Shown here: positions 1 through 7,639 of the stretch, one piece after another
Layout: each line of letters starts with the position of its first letter
Numbering within the stretch: position 1 is the stretch's first letter
Assembly (NCBI GenBank): GCA_021413405.1
Contig: JAIOQL010000523.1
Coordinates: 1 to 14,157, forward strand
Reading direction: 5' to 3'
DNA length: 14,157 nt
Source: Leptospira sp.
GTDB taxonomy: Bacteria; Spirochaetota; Leptospiria; Leptospirales; Leptospiraceae
Translations under genes and position numbers: made by a program
The notes under the pieces: generated by a model
The model's input: only the letters and a program-made list of their open reading frames with translations
What the model was told of the DNA's origin: nothing
Database searches by the model: none

Positions 1-156
1 GACGACTTTTTCCTTTTTAAAAGAGATCTCCCATCCACGGGGCAACATTCCTCCGGAATTGGAATACGTAATTTCCGGATCCTTACATGCTTCAGAATCC
101 GCAGAAACTCCCATCAATGTTCCCAAATAAATCATTAAAAAGAATACTTTTTTCAT
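1..156 (-). CDS. Secreted protein of unknown function, N-terminal part only
   Basis: The reading frame starts at ATG 156 and runs off the left edge of the window, leaving 52 residues. An AAAGGA ribosome-binding site lies a few bases before the ATG. The protein begins MKK followed by a hydrophobic stretch (VFFLMIYLGTLMGVSA), which looks like a signal peptide with cleavage after about residue 19 (V-S-A). A cysteine follows at residue 24 in the mature part, so it is not placed as a lipobox. The visible mature part is short and polar, and I do not recognise a family. It is divergent from the chemoreceptor gene, with 128 nt between the two starts. The start and the export signal are reasonably secure; the function is unknown. 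Confidence 0.6.
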   Translation of the reverse strand, partial: MKKVFFLMIYLGTLMGVSADSEACKDPEITYSNSGGMLPRGWEISFKKEKVV

Positions 157-284
157 ATCGGTCCTTTTATCCCTATGTCGATTAATATAGAGTGAAGTCA
201 ACAAACATTTACAAACCAAATCAGGATAGAATTATTGCAAAAATCAGATACAATCTGTAATTTCTAAAAGAAACGGAAACCAAC

Positions 285-2072
285 ATGTTCTCATCCACAT
301 TTTTCAAAGCAATTACGATACGTCTAGAAATCATAACCTACATGGTTGTCGTTCCGTTTGCGTCTATCTTCGTTATTTTCGTAAACGGATTTAACCTCAA
401 AGAAGCCGGTTATTTCATTGTCGGTGCTTTAATCGCAAGTATTGTTACTGCAGTAGTAATTATACCACTCCGAATTTTTCATTTAAGAAAAATAGTATCC
501 GTTCTCCGCCTGGAGACTTTCCTCCAAAAAAAGGAAGATCTTTCCGAAGCCAAAACAAAGCTTCTTGGATTTCCCCTCACAGAAGCACTGTATGTGAACT
601 GTCAGTGGGGAATCGGCGTTCCTCTTGCAGGATTGATTACCAGCAATTTCATTGATTTTGATTTCTGGAATTATGCAAGCTATGTAATCGCGTATGTAAT
701 GGTCATTTTTACAAACGATGTTTCACATTTTTTTGTCTGCGAAATAGAAATCGGAAAAGAGCTGTCGCATGAACAATGGATTGATATCCCTACACCGGGT
801 CTGCGAGCCATAAAATTCCGTTCACGCATTTTCTTTTCCGTGTTTTCTGTCGTCTGGCTAGGTTTCTTTTTATTCGGGTATCTTCTCTTTGTGGAAAATC
901 AGAAAATCAGGCATCTTGAGAATATAGTTTCTTTCGTGCCTGTGCTCGGCCTGCAAATGACTTTCTACGTTGGTCTTTTAACATATCTGTTCTCGTATTC
1001 TGCTACTAAGAATAGCGACGATCTGATACAAAATCTTTTATCCCTTTCAAAAGGTAATGTAGGCAAGAGATCACCAATGATCAGCTCAGATGAAATCGGA
1101 ACTGTTAAAAATTCGCTAAATGATTTTAATAGCAGATTGAACCAGATCGTAATTGAAATAAACACTGAATCCGGCAAGTTATTTAAGTTTTCCGATAAGC
1201 TTAAGATTCGTGCCCAGGAAACTACAGGTAAACTTATGGAGCAGGCCTCAGCCGCTGAGGAAATGTCTGCAGCCACGGGACAGATGTCAACGAGTGCGGA
1301 TCAGATCATGTCTAAAACGGATGAGCAGATGAAGCAAATGATCAGGACAAACGAATCATTGAAATCGTTAAACCAGAAAATTGGTGAAATTGAAATAACA
1401 AGCAGGGATGCGGTTTTGCAGTCTGAAAAAATGGAAAACGTTGCAGAATCCGGAAGCAAAAAAATTAAAATCAGCATCAATCAAATGAATGACATCAGAG
1501 ACATCACGGTCCAGATTCAGGGCATTTCATCACTTGTTGGAGAGATTGCAGATCGGGTTGGACTCTTGTCATTAAATGCGTCCATTGAGGCAGCAAGGGC
1601 TGGCGAATCCGGACGCGGATTTGCCGTCGTTGCACAGGAAATATCCAAGCTAGGTGAATCTACGCAGAAGAGTTCAAAGGAAATAGATAGCCTTGTCAAA
1701 CAGGCAGTTAAGGCCGTAAATCTCGGAACAGGCTCAATGGAAGAATTGAATTTTTCGATGACTACCATTCTTTCCAATGTTGAGGATGCGATCCGGAATA
1801 TACGAAAAATCCAGGACATTAGCAAAGACCAGGCAACAATTAATAAGATTGTGGAAGGAAATTCAGATTCTTTGTTCCGTTTTACGTCGGAAATTGTTGC
1901 AGAAAATAAGGACCAGGCATTGTTATTTAAAGAGATTTCCGGGGCTGTAGAAAAAGTTGCTGAAAATACAACTTTCCTGGTGAGCGTCGCAGAAGAAAAT
2001 CAGGCAATCTCAAATCTGTTACAGGAACAGGCTTTGCAATTGCAATCAACGCTTAGCTTTTTCCGGAATTGA
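285..2072 (+). CDS. Methyl-accepting chemotaxis protein with six-helix membrane domain
   Basis: Chemoreceptor-type signalling protein of 595 residues. The N-terminal half has about six hydrophobic segments (roughly residues 17-35, 43-62, 105-122, 128-150, 182-203 and 213-238) with only short loops, so there is no large periplasmic ligand-binding domain. A HAMP-like linker follows at about 240-290, including DEIG at 269-272, then a long helical signalling domain. Its hairpin tip is clear: GLLSLNASIEAARAGE at 426-441, continuing GRGFAVVAQE to 452. This tip is the conserved site that contacts CheA and CheW in known receptors. No C-terminal CheR-tethering pentapeptide is seen; the protein ends STLSFFRN. 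Ligand sensing is presumably by the membrane domain itself or by a signal within the membrane. No che genes are nearby, so it is an orphan receptor gene. The ribosome-binding site is weak (GGAAA). Family assignment is secure; the signal is unknown. Confidence 0.95.
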   Translation: MFSSTFFKAITIRLEIITYMVVVPFASIFVIFVNGFNLKEAGYFIVGALIASIVTAVVIIPLRIFHLRKIVSVLRLETFLQKKEDLSEAKTKLLGFPLTEALYVNCQWGIGVPLAGLITSNFIDFDFWNYASYVIAYVMVIFTNDVSHFFVCEIEIGKELSHEQWIDIPTPGLRAIKFRSRIFFSVFSVVWLGFFLFGYLLFVENQKIRHLENIVSFVPVLGLQMTFYVGLLTYLFSYSATKNSDDLIQNLLSLSKGNVGKRSPMISSDEIGTVKNSLNDFNSRLNQIVIEINTESGKLFKFSDKLKIRAQETTGKLMEQASAAEEMSAATGQMSTSADQIMSKTDEQMKQMIRTNESLKSLNQKIGEIEITSRDAVLQSEKMENVAESGSKKIKISINQMNDIRDITVQIQGISSLVGEIADRVGLLSLNASIEAARAGESGRGFAVVAQEISKLGESTQKSSKEIDSLVKQAVKAVNLGTGSMEELNFSMTTILSNVEDAIRNIRKIQDISKDQATINKIVEGNSDSLFRFTSEIVAENKDQALLFKEISGAVEKVAENTTFLVSVAEENQAISNLLQEQALQLQSTLSFFRN

Positions 2073-2176
2073 AGCCATTCACTGACCAACATATTTTACA
2101 GGAGAATTCAATCCCGGTTTCCCATATGCTTAATTCTCAGACCCGAGATTACAGAATCGAGATATGGTTTGAATAG

Positions 2177-2476
2177 TTACCTGTAATACAATTCCTTCGC
2201 GAGTGTGCGAATATGCACCGGGAGTTTTTCAATTGGATACTTTCCTTCGAGAATTTCTTTAGCATGATATGGCCATTCAGGCTCGTCCGTTGCATTTGCA
2301 GTAAACGGGACAATGTAGACCAGGTTCCGGATAAATTCCTGGTGCATTTCTCCGACATTGATGTCATGGGTCTCTGCAACAAAATCCACAAGATCATAGA
2401 CGTCATATTCATTCACTTTCAGTTTATTATTCCGTAGACTGTGAATCAGCGCGATCTTTTCCTTTATCCAGTCCAT
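2177..2476 (-). CDS. Small hypothetical protein at the end of the ABC transporter operon
   Basis: A 99-residue soluble protein, mixed acidic and basic, with no signal peptide and no membrane segment. I do not recognise the family. It starts 10 nt after the stop codon of the OppF-type ATPase gene on the same strand, so it is probably the last gene of the operon. The ATG at 2476 has no clear Shine-Dalgarno sequence; translation may depend on ribosomes finishing the upstream gene. The composition (many I, E, K, H and aromatic residues, few low-complexity runs) and the uninterrupted frame support a real gene. Short frames on the opposite strand here have no comparable context. It converges with the chemoreceptor gene across a 104-nt gap in which I see no strong terminator. 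Being a real gene is likely; its function is unknown. Confidence 0.6.
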   Translation of the reverse strand: MDWIKEKIALIHSLRNNKLKVNEYDVYDLVDFVAETHDINVGEMHQEFIRNLVYIVPFTANATDEPEWPYHAKEILEGKYPIEKLPVHIRTLAKELYYR

Positions 2477-2486
2477 AATTCAGAGG

Positions 2487-3434
2487 TTATGCGAAATGGC
2501 AGCTTGCCCAATGACCTGTTTCTTTTTCAACATACTCCGGCTCTTTTTCCCGGCAAATATCTTTCGCAACCGGACAGCGTGTGTGAAAATAACAACCTTT
2601 CGGTTTATTCATTATGCTTGGAATTTCTCCGCTAATCACAATTCTTTCTTTTTTTCTGTCACTGATATCAAAAACAGAAGCAAACAACGCCTTAGTATAT
2701 GGATGCTTTGGGTTTTCGACAACTTTGTCTTTGCTCCCAAATTCCACCAGCTTCCCCAGGTACATGACCGCGATATCATCTGAGATATATTTTATGATAC
2801 TCAGATCATGCGAAATGAAGAGATAAGAGAGTTTTATTTCCTCCCGGAGGCCGATCAGAAGATTCACGACCTGCGCCTGGGTCGATACATCGAGAGCAGA
2901 AACTGCTTCATCACAAACCACAAACTCCGGACGGAGAATCAAAGCCCTTCCGATTGCAATTCGCTGCCTCTGTCCTCCTGAAAATTCATGCGGATATCTT
3001 TCAAGGATGTTTTCTTCAAGACCGACTTTATTCAGAATCTCCGCAACTCTGAGCATTGATTGAGTTCGCGAAAGATTTTCGTGAACGAGAAGTCCTTCAG
3101 AAATGATCTCCCGGATTGTCATTCTCGGATTCAAAGAAGAAAAAGGATCCTGAAAAATCACCTGCATTTTTTTCCTGAAAGGCCGGAGCTGGCTTTCAGA
3201 AAGTGAAGTGAGTTCGGATCCTTCAAATTGAACACTTCCAGAATTCGCTCTTTGCAATTGCAGAATAGTCCTGCCGAGGGTTGATTTTCCGCAGCCGGAT
3301 TCACCTACAAGACCAACAGTTCTTCCTTTTACAATTTCAAGGCATACATTTTCCACAGCCTTTAATTCATCTTTCCCGAAAAATTTTTTCGAAGCAACCC
3401 TGAATACCGTGTTCAGATTTTTAACCGAAATCAT
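2487..3434 (-). CDS. Peptide/microcin-C-type ABC transporter ATPase, OppF/DppF-like (second half of a split YejF)
   Basis: ATP-binding subunit of 315 residues that would sit on the cytoplasmic face of the YejB/YejE-type permeases and power uptake. All ATPase motifs are intact: Walker A GESGCGKS at 44-51, Q-loop Gln95, signature SGGQR at 152-156, Walker B FVVCDE at 171-176, and H-loop His209. After the ATPase core comes the C-terminal oligopeptide-transporter extension, with four cysteines at 281, 287, 294 and 312. That quartet in Opp/Dpp ATPases is known to be able to hold an iron-sulfur cluster. The start overlaps the preceding ATPase gene by four bases (ATGA), and a GAGGAA ribosome-binding site lies inside that gene's end, so the two are translationally coupled. 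In E. coli the equivalent two ATPase modules are fused as YejF; here they are separate genes. Substrate is not determined by sequence. Confidence 0.93.
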   Translation of the reverse strand: MISVKNLNTVFRVASKKFFGKDELKAVENVCLEIVKGRTVGLVGESGCGKSTLGRTILQLQRANSGSVQFEGSELTSLSESQLRPFRKKMQVIFQDPFSSLNPRMTIREIISEGLLVHENLSRTQSMLRVAEILNKVGLEENILERYPHEFSGGQRQRIAIGRALILRPEFVVCDEAVSALDVSTQAQVVNLLIGLREEIKLSYLFISHDLSIIKYISDDIAVMYLGKLVEFGSKDKVVENPKHPYTKALFASVFDISDRKKERIVISGEIPSIMNKPKGCYFHTRCPVAKDICREKEPEYVEKETGHWASCHFA

Positions 3435-4405
3435 TTCGCTTCCTCAAACAGAAAACAGGATGAATATTGCGATTCCGAAATCCTGACTGGTAACGGCTTG
3501 TGGAGAAGACAACGGTTAAAAACTTTTTCACACCTTGTTGAAAAATGACATCCGGAAGGATAATCATAGGGAGAGGGAACAATCCCCCTGATAGTTTTTA
3601 ATCTCCGGGAATCCTTGCCAAACGATGGCACAGAATCTATTAACGCAATTGTATATGGATGCTTCGGATTATCGATTACATCATCAACGCTGCCGGTTTC
3701 TGCAATTCTTCCCGCATACATCACCGAAATTCTGTCTGCAAGAGCGGATACAAGAGCCAGGTCGTGAGAAATGAAGAGGATCGACATTTTGATTTCCGAT
3801 TTCAATTTTAAAAGAAGTTCGATAAGCTGGGATTGGATTGTAACATCAATTGCACTTGTAGGTTCATCAGCGATCAGAAGCGAAGGATCACACATTAGTG
3901 CCATTGCAATAGAAATTCTCTGTAGCATTCCGCCACTCATCTGGCTTGGATACGAATTGAGCCTTGAATCCAGGTCCGTTAATCCGACTTTATTCAGAAG
4001 AAATTTTGCCTTTTCGACAGCTTCCTTTTCATTTTCGGAAATATGAATCAGATAAGATTCAATGATCTGCTCTTTGATTATTTGAAGAGGATTCAAAGTA
4101 GAAAATGGATCCTGGAAAATGTATGCAATTTCTTTTCCCCTGGTTTTAAGCAACTCTTCATACCCTGTATTCAGGAGATCTATTCCCTTATAATTTACTG
4201 ATCCGGTATTATATTCTGCAATGTTTACCGGAAGGAGCTTTGTAATTGCAAGCGATGTTACTGACTTCCCGCACCCCGACTCGCCGACTAACGCATGCAC
4301 TTCTGCATTCTTTACAGAAAAAGAAATGTTCTGAAGAACAGGTAAAAGAGTCTCTTCAACGCGAAAACTTACAGAAAGATTTTCTACTGAAAGGAGCGTG
4401 TCCAT
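3431..4405 (-). CDS. Peptide/microcin-C-type ABC transporter ATPase, OppD/DppD-like (first half of a split YejF)
   Basis: First of the two ATPase subunits of the transporter, 324 residues. Motifs in order: Walker A GESGCGKS at 41-48, Q-loop Gln98, signature SGGML at 157-161, Walker B LLIADE at 176-181, D-loop SAID (usually SALD), and H-loop His214. The C-terminal extension carries cysteines at 286, 292, 299 and 317. Their spacing (5, 6 and 17 residues between) is identical to that in the partner ATPase. The gene starts 2 nt after the stop of the YejE-type permease gene and overlaps the next ATPase gene by 4 nt. No good Shine-Dalgarno sequence is seen before ATG 4405, consistent with coupled translation. 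The two ATPases would form a heterodimer. Family assignment is secure, but naming it OppD, DppD or YejF-N is a matter of convention. Confidence 0.93.
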   Translation of the reverse strand: MDTLLSVENLSVSFRVEETLLPVLQNISFSVKNAEVHALVGESGCGKSVTSLAITKLLPVNIAEYNTGSVNYKGIDLLNTGYEELLKTRGKEIAYIFQDPFSTLNPLQIIKEQIIESYLIHISENEKEAVEKAKFLLNKVGLTDLDSRLNSYPSQMSGGMLQRISIAMALMCDPSLLIADEPTSAIDVTIQSQLIELLLKLKSEIKMSILFISHDLALVSALADRISVMYAGRIAETGSVDDVIDNPKHPYTIALIDSVPSFGKDSRRLKTIRGIVPSPYDYPSGCHFSTRCEKVFNRCLLHKPLPVRISESQYSSCFLFEEAK

Positions 4406-4407
4406 TT

Positions 4408-5448
4408 TTATTTAAAAGTCACCCTTTCTTTCGAATCAAAAGCATCCCGGAGACCTTCCCCAATGAATGAAGTCAGCTGAATCGTGAAAAATAAAGCAAT
4501 AGAAGGAAATGCGATTAACCACCAGGCGCTCAGCCGTTCTCTTCCCTGCGCTATCAATTCTCCCCACGAAGGATTCGGAGCCGGTATCCCATATCCAAGG
4601 AAATCCAACGCGGATAAAATCGAAATCGAACCGATCAGACTGAAGGGAAGAAAAGTTACTATTGGCGTCAATGCATTCGGTAGGATGTGCCGGACAATTA
4701 TTCTGAAAGGGGGAACCCCGAATGCCCTGGCAGCATCCACAAACTGGAAATTTTTAAATTTCAGAAATTCACCGCGTAAATAGTAACTGATTCCGATCCA
4801 ACTGAGAACTCCGTATGTCACAAGAAGAACAGAAAAACTTCTCCCGAAAAAAGAACCCATAATCAGAATCAGGTATAGGAAAGGAATGGCTGAAAGAATC
4901 TCAATAATCCGTTGAAAAATAATATCAACTTTTCCACCGAAGTATCCCTGGATTCCTCCAATCAATGCACCGAGTATCATTTCAATGAATATCAGAATCA
5001 GGCTGAATGTCATGCAAATTCTATATCCATAAAAAATCCTTGTAAAGACATCACGGCCACGATCGTCAGTACCCAGCCAATGCTTCAGGTCCGGTTTCGT
5101 GGGAGGAGAAACTCCAGCCTCAAGACTTTCCAGGTTATCTTCATTGTGGCCATACGAAATCAGCGGAAATATCATAAAATTTTTCCCGGATGTAAAATCA
5201 TCCCTTGCCCTTATTTTTTTATAAGAAGCTTCGGTTTCTTCCGGCCCGCCGAAAGTTCTGTCAGAGTAGAAATTGAAAACAGGGAAATATAATTTTTCAT
5301 TGTAGTAGACAATGAGCGGATGGTTGTTCGCTATGAGTGGTGCAATTAATGATATTGTATAAGTCGAAAAAATCAAAATTAGTGAATATAATGCACGCTT
5401 GTTCTTATAGAACTTATTGATTCTTTTTTTTGTGTCAGGAGAAAACAT
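4408..5448 (-). CDS. yejE: ABC transporter permease, YejE-like (OppC/DppC family)
   Basis: Inner-membrane permease of 346 residues, close to the length of E. coli YejE. There is an N-terminal membrane segment at about 18-41, then a long external loop, then about five more helices. The segment HWLGTDDRGRDVFTRIFYG is the conserved entry into the BPD_transp_1 domain. Next comes GYFGGKVD with an IIEILSAIP stretch, and the EAA cytoplasmic-coupling loop (ARAFGVPPFRIIVRHILPNA), which docks on the ATPases. The C-terminus, GEGLRDAFDSKE, resembles the GEAVRDAFDP end that I recall for E. coli YejE; this is why I prefer YejE over generic OppC. The ATG at 5448 follows directly on the stop codon of yejB (TAAATG), with no base between, so coupling is expected. 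The substrate is probably a peptide or peptide-like compound; it cannot be fixed from sequence. Confidence 0.9.
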   Translation of the reverse strand: MFSPDTKKRINKFYKNKRALYSLILIFSTYTISLIAPLIANNHPLIVYYNEKLYFPVFNFYSDRTFGGPEETEASYKKIRARDDFTSGKNFMIFPLISYGHNEDNLESLEAGVSPPTKPDLKHWLGTDDRGRDVFTRIFYGYRICMTFSLILIFIEMILGALIGGIQGYFGGKVDIIFQRIIEILSAIPFLYLILIMGSFFGRSFSVLLVTYGVLSWIGISYYLRGEFLKFKNFQFVDAARAFGVPPFRIIVRHILPNALTPIVTFLPFSLIGSISILSALDFLGYGIPAPNPSWGELIAQGRERLSAWWLIAFPSIALFFTIQLTSFIGEGLRDAFDSKERVTFK

Positions 5449-6459
5449 TTATTCGAAATTTATCCTTGGATCAATGAGAACATAGCAGAAGTCAGAAACG
5501 ATATTCCCGATGAGTGAAAGAAGACTCTGAATCAAAAGAAGTCCCATCATCAGATCGGTATCCCTTTCAGCTACAGCCTGAAAGCTCAGAAGCCCCATAC
5601 CATCGATGTTGAAAACCAGTTCGATAATAATAGATCCCGCGAAAATAAGGCTGAGATTTCCTCCGAAACCGGTGGCAATCGGAATCAGGGAATTTCTGAA
5701 AGCATGTTTAAAAACTGCATCTTTGAACGACAATCCTTTTGCTACAGCTGTTCTTACATAATCCTTACTTATCTGTTCTAATAAAGAATTCTTCATCAGA
5801 AGAGTGAGAACGGCAAATGAATGGAAAACATAACACAGCACAGGCAAAAACATATGATGTAACCTGTCTTTGATTTTTCCAAAGGACGACATCGTTTCAT
5901 AATTATCCGACACTTCATGTGCAAGCGGAAAAACCGAAAAAACTTCGCCCGACGCAAATAAATATAACAGTAGCATCGCAAGCGCAAAAACAGGAATAGA
6001 ATATGTAAAAAAAATCAATCCACTCGATATTACGTCAAATTTTTCATTGTGGTAGAGTGCTTTAAAAATTCCCAGAGGTATGCAAATCAGATATGCCAGC
6101 AGGAATCCGGTGAGACCAAAAGTCAAAGATATTGGAAATTTCTCAACGATCAATTCACCGACACCCTTGGAATGGAGTCTTGATTCACCCAGGCTGAATT
6201 TAGAAACTTCTGCAAGCCAATACAAATAGGCCACGGGAATTGGCTTATCCATGTGAAGTCTCTTCTTGATGTTTTCAATTTCGTCCTGTGTTATCTGTTT
6301 TGCATTTGCTCCTTTTTCGTTGGCAACCCCACGTAACTTTGCAAGCTCCATTTCCAATGGGCCTCCCGGTGCAAGGTTTGCAATAATGAAGACCAGGAAA
6401 GTAATTCCAAATATTGTCGGGAATATGAGAAGGAATCTTTTAACGAAATATTTTTTCAT
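5449..6459 (-). CDS. yejB: ABC transporter permease, YejB-like (OppB/DppB family)
   Basis: Inner-membrane permease of 336 residues, partner of the YejE-type protein. The N-terminus (KKYFVKRFLLIFPTIFGIT) is the first helix typical of OppB/YejB, followed by the NLAPGGP motif. About five further helices follow. The EAA loop is near KDYVRTAVAKGLSFKDAVFK followed by HAFRNSLIP. The C-terminus, LIDPRINFE, closely matches the LVDPRIDFE ending that I recall for E. coli YejB, a specific marker of this subfamily. At ATG 6459 there is no recognisable Shine-Dalgarno sequence. Instead a 13-residue frame that follows the upstream gene ends in TGA overlapping this ATG (ATGA), which may deliver ribosomes to the start. 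No YejA-type solute-binding protein gene is adjacent. Assignment to the family is secure. Confidence 0.9.
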   Translation of the reverse strand: MKKYFVKRFLLIFPTIFGITFLVFIIANLAPGGPLEMELAKLRGVANEKGANAKQITQDEIENIKKRLHMDKPIPVAYLYWLAEVSKFSLGESRLHSKGVGELIVEKFPISLTFGLTGFLLAYLICIPLGIFKALYHNEKFDVISSGLIFFTYSIPVFALAMLLLYLFASGEVFSVFPLAHEVSDNYETMSSFGKIKDRLHHMFLPVLCYVFHSFAVLTLLMKNSLLEQISKDYVRTAVAKGLSFKDAVFKHAFRNSLIPIATGFGGNLSLIFAGSIIIELVFNIDGMGLLSFQAVAERDTDLMMGLLLIQSLLSLIGNIVSDFCYVLIDPRINFE

Positions 6460-6497
6460 ATCGAATCAACAGGATCTAATAAAAATATTTTTTTCAT
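6456..6497 (-). CDS. Possible 13-codon coupling ORF between the lipocalin-like gene and yejB
   Basis: A tiny frame, MKKIFLLDPVDSI, starts at ATG 6497 and stops with TGA overlapping the yejB ATG in the ATGA arrangement. It lies in the same frame as the lipocalin-like gene, three bases after that gene's TGA (TGA CGA ATG). It could therefore be reached by re-initiation, or by readthrough of a TGA followed by C, a leaky context in other bacteria. It has no clear ribosome-binding site. It could be chance in a 41-nt gap, but the lack of a Shine-Dalgarno sequence at yejB gives it a plausible job as a translational bridge. Confidence 0.2.
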   Translation of the reverse strand: MKKIFLLDPVDSI

Positions 6498-6500
6498 TCG

Positions 6501-7565
6501 TCAGTTAAAATTCAGAATCTTTGCCGGTTTGTATCCTTTCAATTCAAGATACCCGGTTCCAAGAGCTTTTTTCCCTTCTATCATGCCTGTCGCAATTACG
6601 GATCCTTCCCAATAAGCCTGACCGGTAGTTTTTCTGCCATTAAATTCCTGGTTATCGAATACAGGCAGGATATGTAAATTCAGATCTTTTGACCGGATTT
6701 TCCATTCCATAGGATATTTTATTCCGGTTTCAGTGCTCCTGAAAACCCTGTCCCCCGGATCTATTAATAATTCCCCTGCAATTTTATAGAGCTTTATTTT
6801 GCCTTTGGAATCCCGAAAAGTTCCGGAAGACTCAGAAACCGATCCTCTTTTTTCCCGGAAATTGAATGCCATCAGATCAGATCCATCTTCAAAAGAAAGG
6901 CATACCCAGTCCCATGAACTTTCATTCCCGGACAGAGAAGAGTAGTTTTCTGATCCAATCTTGCCACTCCATTCATGATCCATCCAGGAATTACCACCCG
7001 TAATCTCAAACTCAGAATCTCGGATTTTTATTTTGCCTTTAGAATTCAATCCCGGAAAACTATAATAGTAAGAATAGATTGAAGGATTATTCCTGCTCTT
7101 CACCGAATATCCCGAATCTCCATTGATTAGTAATCTTTTTCCAAAGTCACCAGATAACTGAAGATCAAGTGAAATTATACTACTTCTCGGATTGGCTTTG
7201 ATGTGAAATTTATCTTTCCCGATAATCTGAATGCTGAAATCACCACTCCAGATTTTTTTTTTGGCATATCCGGCCAATCCTCCAATTGTCCGTCCGATCG
7301 TTTCGGAAGTGTGATGCTCCTTGTTTTTGAAATCCGAGATAGCGAAATGGACCGGAAAAATTTCATCTCCTTCAATCCTGGAAGCACGGAAAAAACTGAG
7401 TTCATACCCGAACATTCTGCCAGTGTTGGATTTAATATTTCCGACAAAGTAAACCCATTCCAATGAAAATTCATGATGAAATAAATGATCCTTTGGAAAT
7501 TCGAACGAAAATAGATCGGTTGAAATTAGAAAGATATAAAGGCAGACCGGAAAAAATCTTTGCAC
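6501..7565 (-). CDS. Exported lipocalin-like protein, CrtC/AttH (hydroxyneurosporene synthase-like) family
   Basis: A 354-residue protein with the twin lipocalin-like layout of the CrtC/AttH family. An N-terminal hydrophobic segment (about residues 3-20, ending LFSF) suggests export to the periplasm; the single Cys8 lies inside it and is not a lipobox. Family hallmarks are visible: LEWVYFVGNI near 35-44 (usual form EWWYFTG), FGYELSFFRAS, PVHFAISDF, WMDHEWS at 194-200, SWDWVCLSFEDGSDLMAF, YPMEWKI, YWEGSV and GTGYLELKGY. Members are annotated as secreted hydrolases or carotenoid hydratases, and in Agrobacterium AttH is encoded with ABC transporter genes. The start is GTG at 7565; no upstream ATG is available in frame and no ribosome-binding site is obvious. 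It lies between a thioesterase gene (74 nt) and yejB (41 nt) on the same strand. Fold family is confident; whether it is an enzyme or a lipid-binding protein is open. Confidence 0.85.
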   Translation of the reverse strand: MQRFFPVCLYIFLISTDLFSFEFPKDHLFHHEFSLEWVYFVGNIKSNTGRMFGYELSFFRASRIEGDEIFPVHFAISDFKNKEHHTSETIGRTIGGLAGYAKKKIWSGDFSIQIIGKDKFHIKANPRSSIISLDLQLSGDFGKRLLINGDSGYSVKSRNNPSIYSYYYSFPGLNSKGKIKIRDSEFEITGGNSWMDHEWSGKIGSENYSSLSGNESSWDWVCLSFEDGSDLMAFNFREKRGSVSESSGTFRDSKGKIKLYKIAGELLIDPGDRVFRSTETGIKYPMEWKIRSKDLNLHILPVFDNQEFNGRKTTGQAYWEGSVIATGMIEGKKALGTGYLELKGYKPAKILNFN

Positions 7566-7639
7566 AATTTACACTTTGAGAATGCCAAATAAAGAGGCAA
7601 CGTTTACTTTTATCCGGAAGGTTCAGGTTCGTTCAGTAT

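Noticed and set aside
245..257. CAGAT-ACA-ATCTG dyad before the chemoreceptor gene
   Set aside because: Five-base half sites in AT-rich DNA are expected by chance, and no promoter fits around it convincingly.
2063..2117. Inverted repeat CCGGAATTGAA / TTCAATCCCGG after the chemoreceptor gene
   Set aside because: Ten of eleven pairs match, but the loop is 33 nt and only three T follow, so it is not a convincing terminator; one arm overlaps the end of the coding region.
4912..5292. Plus-strand 126-codon open frame
   Set aside because: It is the antisense shadow of the YejE-type permease gene, with no ribosome-binding site or recognisable domain.
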